Below are positions 53,882 through 60,268 of a stretch of 64,000 nucleotides of DNA, in pieces; within the stretch, counting starts at the first letter, position 1; the number at the start of each line of letters is the position of its first letter. The notes beneath the pieces were generated by a model, which worked only from the letters and a program-made list of their open reading frames with translations, was not told the origin of the DNA and ran no database searches. The position numbers and the translations under genes are program-made. The stretch comes from Paracholeplasma vituli (GTDB lineage Bacteria; Bacillota_I; Bacilli_A; Acholeplasmatales; UBA5453): NCBI RefSeq assembly GCF_025446935.1, contig NZ_JAOEGN010000005.1:1-64000 (forward strand). Reading direction: 5' to 3'.

Positions 53882-54751
53882 ATGAATGTATCAAAGGCAT
53901 TATTAGAGTACCATTTACTTACTTCAGCTACATTAAAACCTAGTAGTATTTTCATTCAAGAATACTACGTTAAGCATTTAACACACTGTTTAAAAGACTT
54001 AAAAATCAAGAAGTTAAATCAAATTACAATTAACACTGGATATCATATAGTCGATTGGTATAGGAAAAACACCAAGAACCACAACAATAGCATTAACAAG
54101 AATATTCGTTTTCTTAAAAGTGTTATGAAACATTATGAGGTTAATACTTCCTTTCAGAAGTTCAAACTGTTACCAAGCGATACAAAACCATTTAAAAGAC
54201 TTTTCCATGAAGACTTAAAACTAATCATCCAGTACTTACTTCAAATGGAATATAGCAAAAATAGTATCGTATACAGAACAGCTATACTGCTCTTACTCGA
54301 TTCTGGGGTTAGAATCAGTGAACTTCTTGATATCAAGATAAGAAACATTGATTTTGATTTGATGAGAATTTATCTTGAAACAACAAAAAATGGCAAGGTT
54401 CGGTATGCTCCGTTCTCTGAATTTAGTCGTGAATCCATTATAGAAATAATTAGAATGAATAATCATAGTCCATTTCTTTTTTGGAACTTTTTACAAAATA
54501 GACCCTTGACAAAATCAGATATGAAGAATTTTTATAGAAGATTGAAAAGATGGACTCAAATGGATCGCTTACATTCCCATAGATTCAGAAAAACATTTGG
54601 CTCGTTATTGGCTGAAAACGGTATGGCCATTCAACATATTCAAAAGATGTTAGACCATTCAAGAGTAACGACAACCATGATTTACATCGAACATGATAAA
54701 GATAAAGCATTTGAAGAATATCAAAATTACAATAATTGGAAAATAGCATAA
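53882..54751 (+). CDS. Tyrosine recombinase (integrase) of the element
   Basis: This 289-residue phage-type integrase has an N-terminal SAM-like DNA-binding domain (about 1-100) and the catalytic set R144 (SGVRISELLD), K172 (KNGKVRY), H233 and R236 (HSHRFRKTFG), H259 (LDHSRV) and Y268 (TMIYIEH). All catalytic residues are present, so the element is probably still able to excise. It most likely recombines the 50-bp repeats at 43073 and 56026. It is close to the right end but separated from attR by a minus-strand regulatory block. Confidence 0.93.
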   Translation: MNVSKALLEYHLLTSATLKPSSIFIQEYYVKHLTHCLKDLKIKKLNQITINTGYHIVDWYRKNTKNHNNSINKNIRFLKSVMKHYEVNTSFQKFKLLPSDTKPFKRLFHEDLKLIIQYLLQMEYSKNSIVYRTAILLLLDSGVRISELLDIKIRNIDFDLMRIYLETTKNGKVRYAPFSEFSRESIIEIIRMNNHSPFLFWNFLQNRPLTKSDMKNFYRRLKRWTQMDRLHSHRFRKTFGSLLAENGMAIQHIQKMLDHSRVTTTMIYIEHDKDKAFEEYQNYNNWKIA

Positions 54752-54754
54752 AAA

Positions 54755-54776
54755 AGAGAGCCAAAAAAGGCTCTCT
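54755..54776 (-). terminator. Convergent terminator between integrase and accessory genes
   Basis: AGAGAGCC (54755-54762) pairs with GGCTCTCT (54769-54776). On the minus strand a run of T follows, ending the accessory operon at 54777. It also lies immediately after the integrase stop and may act on both strands. Confidence 0.85.
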
Positions 54777-55058
54777 CTAATCTAAATTATTATCTTCACC
54801 ACTTAAAACAGGATGCATTTCCCACCTATTTAATCTACGATAAATATAAGCTTCAGCATCTCTAAAAGTTGAAAAATTTATTTTTCTATTAATTAACTTA
54901 TCTATAACTAAGAATTGGGTTATTCTAGTTTGATAAATTAGGATGATAATCTTGCCGTTTCCATCCTTGATTTCTTCTATTGGATATTTTGTAAAAACAA
55001 GTGCTATTACTAAAAGAAGAATTATGAATCCAAGAGTTAAAAAACCAAAATTATCCAT
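54777..55058 (-). CDS. Small membrane-anchored accessory protein
   Basis: The 93 residues comprise an N-terminal membrane helix (FLTLGFIILLLVIALVF) followed by a soluble part (GNGKIIILIYQTRITQFLVI, AEAYIYRRLNRWE). No family recognised. It is the last gene of a minus-strand set that begins with the repressor, and is therefore likely expressed in the integrated state. Such lysogenic-conversion genes often alter the host surface or block superinfection, but nothing in the sequence proves this. Confidence 0.6.
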   Translation of the reverse strand: MDNFGFLTLGFIILLLVIALVFTKYPIEEIKDGNGKIIILIYQTRITQFLVIDKLINRKINFSTFRDAEAYIYRRLNRWEMHPVLSGEDNNLD

Positions 55059-55073
55059 TTATCTACCAACTTT

Positions 55074-55493
55074 CTACTTATTAGGATTTAATATGACCGT
55101 ATTTAAGAACTTATTTAGGGCTTTAAAATCAGTCTTATTATCTTCGAAAATCTTCTTGACATCTATATTTTCTGTAAGATACAATTTAATATCATCTTTA
55201 AATGTTAAGATGAACCATTTTTGATTGATTTTTTTTAAATCATAAAATCTTACAGCATATTCAAAAGCATTAAGAAAATTTTCAACTGCTGCATTATATA
55301 TATTTGATTTTTTATCAATGCTTTTATCTTTAACAACATCAAAATAATTATTTCTTTGTTCCAGTAAAATTTTCATAATTTCAATTTCATTATGCGATTT
55401 AGAAAATCTAATGAAACTAAAAAAAGATACTAAAGCTGTAAATACAGATAATAACGCAGCCAAAGCTGAAATCCACTCTGTTGGGGTATTCAT
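55074..55493 (-). CDS. Membrane-anchored helical accessory protein
   Basis: This 139-residue protein has an N-terminal membrane helix (EWISALAALLSVFTALVSFFSFI) and a helical cytoplasmic part containing a candidate motif EQRNNYFDVV and a C-terminal domain (FEDNKTDFKALNKFLNTVI). The layout recalls uncharacterised DUF4760-like membrane proteins found in mobile elements and defence islands. Its ATG overlaps the stop of the 45-residue gene upstream (ATGA), showing coupling. A superinfection-exclusion role is a guess. Confidence 0.6.
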   Translation of the reverse strand: MNTPTEWISALAALLSVFTALVSFFSFIRFSKSHNEIEIMKILLEQRNNYFDVVKDKSIDKKSNIYNAAVENFLNAFEYAVRFYDLKKINQKWFILTFKDDIKLYLTENIDVKKIFEDNKTDFKALNKFLNTVILNPNK

Positions 55494-55627
55494 TTCTTCA
55501 CCGGTGCTTTTGGAGTGTTTTTTTCAGCCTCTTTTATAGCCTCGATTAAATTTTTAGCGCTATCCCGAATATCAATTTTAGTTTCAGATATAACTGTATT
55601 TTTATCAGTAGGATTTTGATTGTTCAT
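55490..55627 (-). CDS. Small hydrophilic protein (45 residues)
   Basis: A frame from the ATG at 55627 to the TGA at 55490-55492 encodes a charged, helix-forming peptide (ISETKIDIRDSAKNLIEA). AAAGG lies 11 bases upstream and the stop overlaps the next start, so I consider it real. No family recognised. It sits directly downstream of the repressor and could be an antirepressor, anti-toxin-like or structural microprotein. Confidence 0.55.
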   Translation of the reverse strand: MNNQNPTDKNTVISETKIDIRDSAKNLIEAIKEAEKNTPKAPVKK

Positions 55628-55651
55628 TTTGCTATCAACCTTTCATAAAAT

Positions 55652-55900
55652 TCAAGAAATAGACTTCTCATTCTTTAATGATATGAGATATTCTGTATAA
55701 TTTTTATACTCTTCTTTGAAATCGAGAAGATCATTAGGAGTAACTTCGAGATAAAGAGATGCTCGAATAATGAAGTTATAATCCATCGCCCTTGTGCCAC
55801 TTTCATAGGATGAAATGGCCTGTTGGCTTACTTTTAATGCTCTAGCAAGTTCAGCCTGAGTAATACCTTTTCCGATGCGAATTTCTTTTAATCTATTCAT
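55652..55900 (-). CDS. Cro/CI-type helix-turn-helix repressor
   Basis: This 82-residue protein is almost entirely an XRE HTH domain (IRIGKGITQAELARALKVSQQAISSYESGTRAM), with a short C-terminal helical tail and no peptidase domain. GGAGGA precedes the ATG. It is the first gene of the minus-strand block next to attR and probably maintains the integrated state by binding the palindromes at 55959-55996. With no RecA-cleavable domain, induction would need another signal or an antirepressor. Confidence 0.88.
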   Translation of the reverse strand: MNRLKEIRIGKGITQAELARALKVSQQAISSYESGTRAMDYNFIIRASLYLEVTPNDLLDFKEEYKNYTEYLISLKNEKSIS

Positions 55901-55958
55901 TTCTTAATTTCCTCCTTGACTTTTACCACGATATGAAGTAAATTGTAATTAAGGATTA

Positions 55959-56007
55959 ACCACTCTATGTGGTAAAAAATATCTTTGCAGAGATATTATA
56001 AAGTCAA
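55959..56007 (-). promoter_or_regulatory. Candidate operator/promoter region of the repressor
   Basis: Two inverted repeats lie upstream of the repressor gene: ACCAC/GTGGT (55959-55973) and ATATCT/AGATAT (55979-55996). A TTGACT -35-like hexamer (56002-56007, minus strand) precedes them, but the -10 at 17 bp is poor. This is the expected place for autoregulatory repressor binding. Confidence 0.5.
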
Positions 56008-56025
56008 GAAAATGATGCTTAAATT

Positions 56026-56075
56026 ATGAATGGTGGAGGCTAAGGGGATTGAACCCATGACCCCTTGCACGTCAA
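56026..56075 (+). repeat. attR: direct repeat within the intact tRNA-Val
   Basis: This copy is identical over 50 bp to 43073-43122. It forms the 3' half of the functional tRNA-Val gene, so integration restored the tRNA. The repeat ends exactly within the anticodon loop (GTCAA), the usual crossover position for tyrosine integrases of this class. Confidence 0.95.
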
Positions 56076-56105
56076 GCAAGTGCTCTCCCGCTGAGCTAAG
56101 CCTCC
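56031..56105 (-). tRNA. tRNA-Val (anticodon GAC)
   Basis: On the minus strand the 5' GGAGGCT (from 56105) pairs with AGCCTCC, followed by ACCA (56031-56034). The D-arm (TAGCTCAGCGGGAGAGC), the anticodon loop TTGACGT flanked by CTTGC/GCAAG, and GGTTCAATCC in the T-arm are all normal. The gene is intact and serves as the attachment site of the element. Confidence 0.95.
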
Positions 56106-56153
56106 AGCCATATTCTATTATAATGAATAACATTCATTTGTCAAAGACTTTTT

Positions 56154-56645
56154 TCAAAAAGTATCTTTTTGATAAGCCAAGCGCATGCGATCAGTTGCTT
56201 GATTCAAATATATCTTTCCACAATACGTAAATCCTAGTTTTTTTAATAGATTTTGCATAGGTAGATTGAGTTCATGGGTATCAATTCGAATACTTTTTGC
56301 ATGTAAGTCTCTAAAAACAAAATCAATCATTTTAGCAGATATACCTTTTCCATAATGCCCTTTTCTAGTCGCAATCCGGTGAATCACTTTGTAGGGTTTT
56401 GATGATATCCAAGCACCTTCACTAAACTCATATGTAGGTTCATAATCAAATACAGTCATCACACCCAATATTTCTAAATCTTCATATACGTACAAAGCCT
56501 TATTATCAATATCTGACTGTGTAACTTCAATCGATGGGTAATTGTTTTGCCACTGAGGTGACCCATAGGAAGCAATCAGTTCACGACCGTCTTTATATAC
56601 TTCTTGAATGAATTTTATATCATTATTAGTTGCTAATCGAATCAT
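56154..56645 (-). CDS. GNAT-family N-acetyltransferase
   Basis: This 163-residue protein has the GNAT fold. MIRLATNNDIKFIQEVY is the first strand and helix, RIATRKGHYGKGISAKMIDF is the acetyl-CoA-binding loop (R/Q-x-x-G-x-G variant), and NLPMQNLLKKLGFTYCG is the typical C-terminal motif. Its substrate is unknown. It overlaps the SRPBCC gene by 4 bases. It is the first host gene to the right of the element. Confidence 0.88.
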   Translation of the reverse strand: MIRLATNNDIKFIQEVYKDGRELIASYGSPQWQNNYPSIEVTQSDIDNKALYVYEDLEILGVMTVFDYEPTYEFSEGAWISSKPYKVIHRIATRKGHYGKGISAKMIDFVFRDLHAKSIRIDTHELNLPMQNLLKKLGFTYCGKIYLNQATDRMRLAYQKDTF

Positions 56646-57073
56646 AAGTGCTCCGCATAATGTTTAAAAGTGACCATATCTTCTTCGGTTTTTTTCATAT
56701 ACTCTAGTTTATTTTGATTACTATCTGTTTCAAACTGAAAAGTGACATCCATACTCCAAAGTGTGCCTTTTTTGGTATCTGTAAATGTCGATATGCACTT
56801 ATTCTTTACTTCACCTAAAATATATAATTGGTGAATCGAATCAGGCAAATCGACTTCGACTGTTATTTCTGCCATGTGTAATTCTGTTTTCTTATAAGCA
56901 TATACCAAATCGACAACCGCGCCTTTTTTCAGCCATTCTCCCTGCTTGAGTTCATAGCGTTTTAGAGGTGGTTCTTGATAATTCTTAAACTGTTCATAAT
57001 CAAACAATGTTTCTATTACTTTTTGACGAGGGACCTCAATTTCTACTGAGATTCGATATTGAAATGCCTTCAT
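56642..57073 (-). CDS. SRPBCC-like protein
   Basis: This 143-residue protein has the pattern of a START/Bet v1-like (SRPBCC) domain. FQYRISVEIEVPRQKVIETLFDYEQFKNY is the first strand plus the N-terminal helices, antiparallel strands follow, and a long C-terminal helix (NKLEYMKKTEEDMVTFKHYAEHL) closes the cavity. Such proteins bind hydrophobic ligands. It is coupled to the GNAT gene and starts 2 bases after the DUF4956 gene. No specific function can be assigned. Confidence 0.7.
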   Translation of the reverse strand: MKAFQYRISVEIEVPRQKVIETLFDYEQFKNYQEPPLKRYELKQGEWLKKGAVVDLVYAYKKTELHMAEITVEVDLPDSIHQLYILGEVKNKCISTFTDTKKGTLWSMDVTFQFETDSNQNKLEYMKKTEEDMVTFKHYAEHL

Positions 57074-57075
57074 CT

Positions 57076-57756
57076 TTAATCGAGACTTCTTTCAATATAT
57101 TCCTGTGTAAGAATGATATTTAGGTTGCCATTGATTACACGTAAATCATCAATGAATGCCTTTTGGCTGATACCCGATTTCATATTGACTAAATAGGTTA
57201 ATTCAAATGTAGTACCAAAGTCTGTTGTTTTAACTTTCTTAAGCTTTGAAAAAGTACAATACGATGTTAATACCGGTTCAAACGCACCGACATAATTGAG
57301 GCTTTCTGGAACAACGATTTTTAGTTTCGCATGGTTATCTTTAATCTCATCGAGTTTCAATGCATGAATGACTAATAATACTGCAATGATAAAGGCTGTA
57401 ATAATCATTGCGTATCCGATATACCCCATCCCCGTGGATAAACCAATCGCAACCGTAGAAAAGACAAAAGTAATATCTTTGGTGTCACTGACCGTGGTTC
57501 TAAAGCGAACTAGGGTGAATACGCCTGCCAAACTAAAGGCTCTTGCGACATTATCTGATACGAGCATAATAATGATCGATATGATTAAAGGTAATAACAT
57601 CAACGTAACAACAAAAGAGCGATCATACCCTTCTTTTCGTCTAATAAATGCGAGCGCTAAGGATAATAACATCCCTAGCAAAGTCGTACTGATTAAAATA
57701 ATGATGACGGTCGTATACGTGATGTTGGTCATTGGTAGTTTTAAGAATGCTTCCAT
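57076..57756 (-). CDS. DUF4956 membrane protein paired with VTC polymerase
   Basis: This 226-residue protein has three to four N-terminal membrane helices (TYTTVIIILISTTLLGMLL, VTLMLLPLIISIIIML, GYAMIITAFIIAVLLVI). The conserved segment AFSLAGVFTLVRFRTTVSDTKD is followed by a soluble C-terminal domain of about 90 residues. I recognise it as DUF4956. Genes of this family regularly adjoin VTC-domain polymerases, as here (2-base gap), so it probably forms the membrane path or anchor for polyphosphate synthesis. Confidence 0.87.
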   Translation of the reverse strand: MEAFLKLPMTNITYTTVIIILISTTLLGMLLSLALAFIRRKEGYDRSFVVTLMLLPLIISIIIMLVSDNVARAFSLAGVFTLVRFRTTVSDTKDITFVFSTVAIGLSTGMGYIGYAMIITAFIIAVLLVIHALKLDEIKDNHAKLKIVVPESLNYVGAFEPVLTSYCTFSKLKKVKTTDFGTTFELTYLVNMKSGISQKAFIDDLRVINGNLNIILTQEYIERSLD

Positions 57757-57758
57757 GT

Positions 57759-58472
57759 TTATTTATCTCCTTGAATTGTCAAACGATAGGCTTCTCCATA
57801 TTTAGAAAAGCTTCTTGAGAATAATCCCATTGTTGATAGTTTGTGTGCTAGCCACAATGGAAAATTGTGTTCAGATTTAATTTCAATTAGGTAATGGTCT
57901 TTAGGCAATAACGATTTCCCTCCGGCTTGATAAAGACTGACTGAATCTTCACGATACTGGATACTTTCGTCAATCGTAACCCGAAGTAAGCCTGTATCAT
58001 CAGTCAAAGCTCGGCGTTCATAGGCGATATAGTACTTTGGGATAATCTGATTACACTGTAAATAATAGCTGATTTCATTTAAAACCTGAATCGAAACAAA
58101 ATCGTTAGGGTCTGGTTTTAAGCCATTAAATACAAACCCTTCAACATCTTGATACCTCATCGTTAGACGGCGTTTTGTCACTTTACCTTGAATCTTTTTC
58201 TTAATCTCTAGATAAACAGCATCTTCTGGTCCAATCGGGCAACGATAACTTCTCACGCGTAATTTCGCTTTATAAGGCGGTTTATCTAATGACTGCCTAA
58301 TGATGTTATGATCAAGGGTATCATAGTAGACATTATATATGGTGTAGGCGGAATCTATTGAAAATTCATCCCATTTTAAGTGTAACGTCAAAAAGTCGAC
58401 GAGTTCGTCTTTTTCTTTTTTTGTTACAAGATACTTTTTTTCAAATCGATTGAACGATTGTCCAGCGCTCAT
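57759..58472 (-). CDS. VTC-domain polyphosphate polymerase
   Basis: This 237-residue protein has the triphosphate-tunnel fold of the yeast VTC4 catalytic domain. Basic and acidic tunnel residues appear as FNRFEKKYLVT, YNVYYDT, KAKLRVRSY, VYLEIKKK, AYERRAL, RVTIDESI and LIEIKSE. It should make polyphosphate from ATP. It is the first gene of the set and its own promoter lies in 58473-58536. Together with DUF4956 it is a candidate prokaryotic polyphosphate-synthesising unit independent of Ppk. Confidence 0.88.
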   Translation of the reverse strand: MSAGQSFNRFEKKYLVTKKEKDELVDFLTLHLKWDEFSIDSAYTIYNVYYDTLDHNIIRQSLDKPPYKAKLRVRSYRCPIGPEDAVYLEIKKKIQGKVTKRRLTMRYQDVEGFVFNGLKPDPNDFVSIQVLNEISYYLQCNQIIPKYYIAYERRALTDDTGLLRVTIDESIQYREDSVSLYQAGGKSLLPKDHYLIEIKSEHNFPLWLAHKLSTMGLFSRSFSKYGEAYRLTIQGDK

Positions 58473-58536
58473 ACAGTTACCTCAAAACCGACGTTATGTA
58501 TCCATTGTAGCACACAACAAACACGAAAGAACATCC

Positions 58537-58572
58537 AAAATAAAACACGATGAATCGTGTGAATTCATCGTG
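58537..58572 (-). terminator. Terminator of the AEC transporter gene
   Basis: CACGATGAA (58546-58554) pairs with TTCATCGTG (58564-58572) and on the minus strand is followed by TTTTATTTT. It lies 8 bases beyond the stop at 58580. Confidence 0.88.
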
Positions 58573-58579
58573 GGTGTTA

Positions 58580-59587
58580 TTAAAGGAAGTTAAATGTTCT
58601 CAATAGAACGATGATCCCAAAGATACTAAAGACTGAGAATAAGGAAGTCCAGACAACCAATTGAGCTGCTAGTGACTCGTCGGATTTCATTTCAGCAGCC
58701 ATAACTGCTGAGGATACCGCCACTGGTGAGGCAAAAAGTGCAATAATCGCAGCGAAATAAGCTGATTTCATTTCAAAACTTGGAATGAGTGCGTCAGCAA
58801 TATATATCAATCCAAAACCAACAACTGGAGCTAAAATGAGTCTACCAACAACACCTATACTGACTTCTTTGATCATACTCGATAAGGCTTTAAATTTAAA
58901 CTGTCCACCTAGAATAATGAGTGCCAGTGGTGAAGCAATCACCGCGACACTTTTAATAGCTTCGTATAAAAACGGTATGTCATTTTTAATACTAAACGAT
59001 AGGTCATCACCATCCATAGGTATGAACTCGCGAATAATTAACACCAAGGTACCAATTAAAACCCCGATAATTAACGGGTTTTTGATGATATCTAGAAGTA
59101 CTTTTTTAAAGGATAAACAACCTTCTTCTTTATTGAACATGGTAAGTGAAACTACAGCTAAGATGTTAAATAAAGGGATTGTAAAAGCTGCTAGAATGGA
59201 GACAAGTGCAGCAGAAGCCTCTCCACCTAAACTGGTTGCTAATGGCACACCAATAATTGCAAAATTTGATCTAAATAAACACTGTAAGACGACCCCTTTT
59301 TGGGTATCTTTGGGTACCATCGCCAAAACTATAATCCAACCGATTAGAAATAATATGAATATTCCTAACAAGGCTATGATGACAATCCCAAATTCGATGT
59401 TCTTAATGGAACTAACGTCGTAAATATTTTTCGCAAGCAATACAGGAAGTGCTACAAAAAATACAAATCGATTACCGATCTTAAGGAATTTCTCATCCAA
59501 GAAACGAATTCGCATCAAAACATAACCTAAAACAATCAAGAGGACAATCGGCGCGATGGCGTTGATTGCAAATACCAAAGTATCCAA
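58580..59587 (-). CDS. AEC-family transporter (auxin efflux carrier type)
   Basis: This 335-residue integral membrane protein has about ten helices. The first (AINAIAPIVLLIVLGYVLMRI) and the conserved NFAIIGVPLATSLGG are typical of the AEC family, which exports or imports small organic acids such as malate in bacteria. The substrate here is unknown. It starts 32 bases after a P-II-like gene, so it may be cotranscribed with the nitrogen-regulator-like cluster. It ends at a strong terminator. Confidence 0.88.
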   Translation of the reverse strand: MDTLVFAINAIAPIVLLIVLGYVLMRIRFLDEKFLKIGNRFVFFVALPVLLAKNIYDVSSIKNIEFGIVIIALLGIFILFLIGWIIVLAMVPKDTQKGVVLQCLFRSNFAIIGVPLATSLGGEASAALVSILAAFTIPLFNILAVVSLTMFNKEEGCLSFKKVLLDIIKNPLIIGVLIGTLVLIIREFIPMDGDDLSFSIKNDIPFLYEAIKSVAVIASPLALIILGGQFKFKALSSMIKEVSIGVVGRLILAPVVGFGLIYIADALIPSFEMKSAYFAAIIALFASPVAVSSAVMAAEMKSDESLAAQLVVWTSLFSVFSIFGIIVLLRTFNFL

Positions 59588-59619
59588 GGTAAGCCTTCTT
59601 TCTATGTTAATTCAAAGTG

Positions 59620-59940
59620 TTAGTCTAGAGGGTCAAAACTGATACCAATAGAATCCTCAACTTTGAGTGAAAAGCAAAGGCCTTTTGCATCTGAAGTCAC
59701 ACCATATTTAGAACTCATCGCCTTCATTAATGCTTGTTTTTGTTCATCGGTACACACAACCATTAAAATGTCTTTTTCAGGATGTACTGTTATCCCAAAG
59801 AACTTTTGCTTCTCAGTAGAAATACTACTTCTACCATGAATAATGGTTCCACCACGAGCTCCAGCTTTGCGAGCCTCAGCCATTGCGTCATAGGCATAGC
59901 CATGATTACAAACGAATAATATCAATGATTGATTTTCCAT
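59620..59940 (-). CDS. P-II-like regulatory protein 2
   Basis: The ATG at 59940 has GGAGGAA upstream; the longer frame to 60045 lies inside the neighbouring gene. The 106-residue protein has a ferredoxin-like P-II pattern: SLILFVCNHGYAYDAMAEARKAGARGGTIIHGRSS (B-loop-like glycine motif) and DILMVVCTDEQKQALMKAM. No uridylylated Tyr at the usual T-loop position is obvious. It is adjacent to a second P-II-like gene and to DUF1538, so it likely senses nucleotides and gates that membrane protein. Confidence 0.85.
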   Translation of the reverse strand: MENQSLILFVCNHGYAYDAMAEARKAGARGGTIIHGRSSISTEKQKFFGITVHPEKDILMVVCTDEQKQALMKAMSSKYGVTSDAKGLCFSLKVEDSIGISFDPLD

Positions 59941-59941
59941 A

Positions 59942-60268
59942 CTATTCTTCCTCCGTAATTTCGTATAAATAGTTAAAGCCCATTTTACCGATTGAATCGA
60001 TTTCAATCGTAAAGGAAACCCCAAAATGGGAATTTTTAAAGTCAAATGTTTCGTCTAAATCCTGATAAATCATATTAACATCGTTGTCATCTACAATCGA
60101 GAAGATAACTTCCTTGTCACGTTCACTCATCGCCAACATTTCCATAATATCGGTTGGTGCTGTGCCCCGACCAAGCATCGTTTCTTGATGATGAATTAAT
60201 CCTTCACCGATGACTTTTGCAACTGCATCGGCTTTACCTTTCGGTACAATTGTAATCATCAATCTCAT
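59942..60268 (-). CDS. P-II-like regulatory protein 1
   Basis: This 108-residue protein also has a P-II-like fold. MRLMITIVPKGKADAVAKVI, ETMLGRGTAPTDIMEML and EVIFSIVDDNDVNMIYQDL match the strand-helix-strand repeats. It overlaps the DUF1538 gene by 4 bases and precedes the second P-II-like gene by one base. Two different P-II-like proteins with one transporter suggest a heteromeric or sequential regulatory ring. Confidence 0.85.
   Translation of the reverse strand: MRLMITIVPKGKADAVAKVIGEGLIHHQETMLGRGTAPTDIMEMLAMSERDKEVIFSIVDDNDVNMIYQDLDETFDFKNSHFGVSFTIEIDSIGKMGFNYLYEITEEE

Larger units (their letters stand above)
43073..56075. mobile_element. Integrated element in tRNA-Val(GAC), candidate inovirus-like prophage
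   Basis: A 50-bp identical direct repeat (43073-43122 and 56026-56075) brackets 12,953 bp per repeat unit. The repeat covers the tRNA-Val 3' half from the anticodon loop outward. Inside are a tyrosine recombinase (53882), a repressor (55652), iteron-like arrays, a candidate initiator (45593), hairpin-rich non-coding regions and a block of exported proteins with a pI/Zot-like ATPase (51491). There is no relaxase, VirB4-like ATPase, terminase, portal or capsid gene of tailed phages. The set and length suit a temperate filamentous-phage-like element, but this is inferred. Confidence 0.85.

Noticed and set aside
43073-56075. Integrative conjugative element
   Set aside because: No relaxase, coupling protein, VirB4-like ATPase or other type IV secretion gene is seen. 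The only P-loop ATPase fits pI/Zot better.
56030-56230. Open frame of 66 codons on the plus strand beginning in tRNA-Val
   Set aside because: It is the antisense of the tRNA gene and the end of the GNAT gene, a common spurious call.
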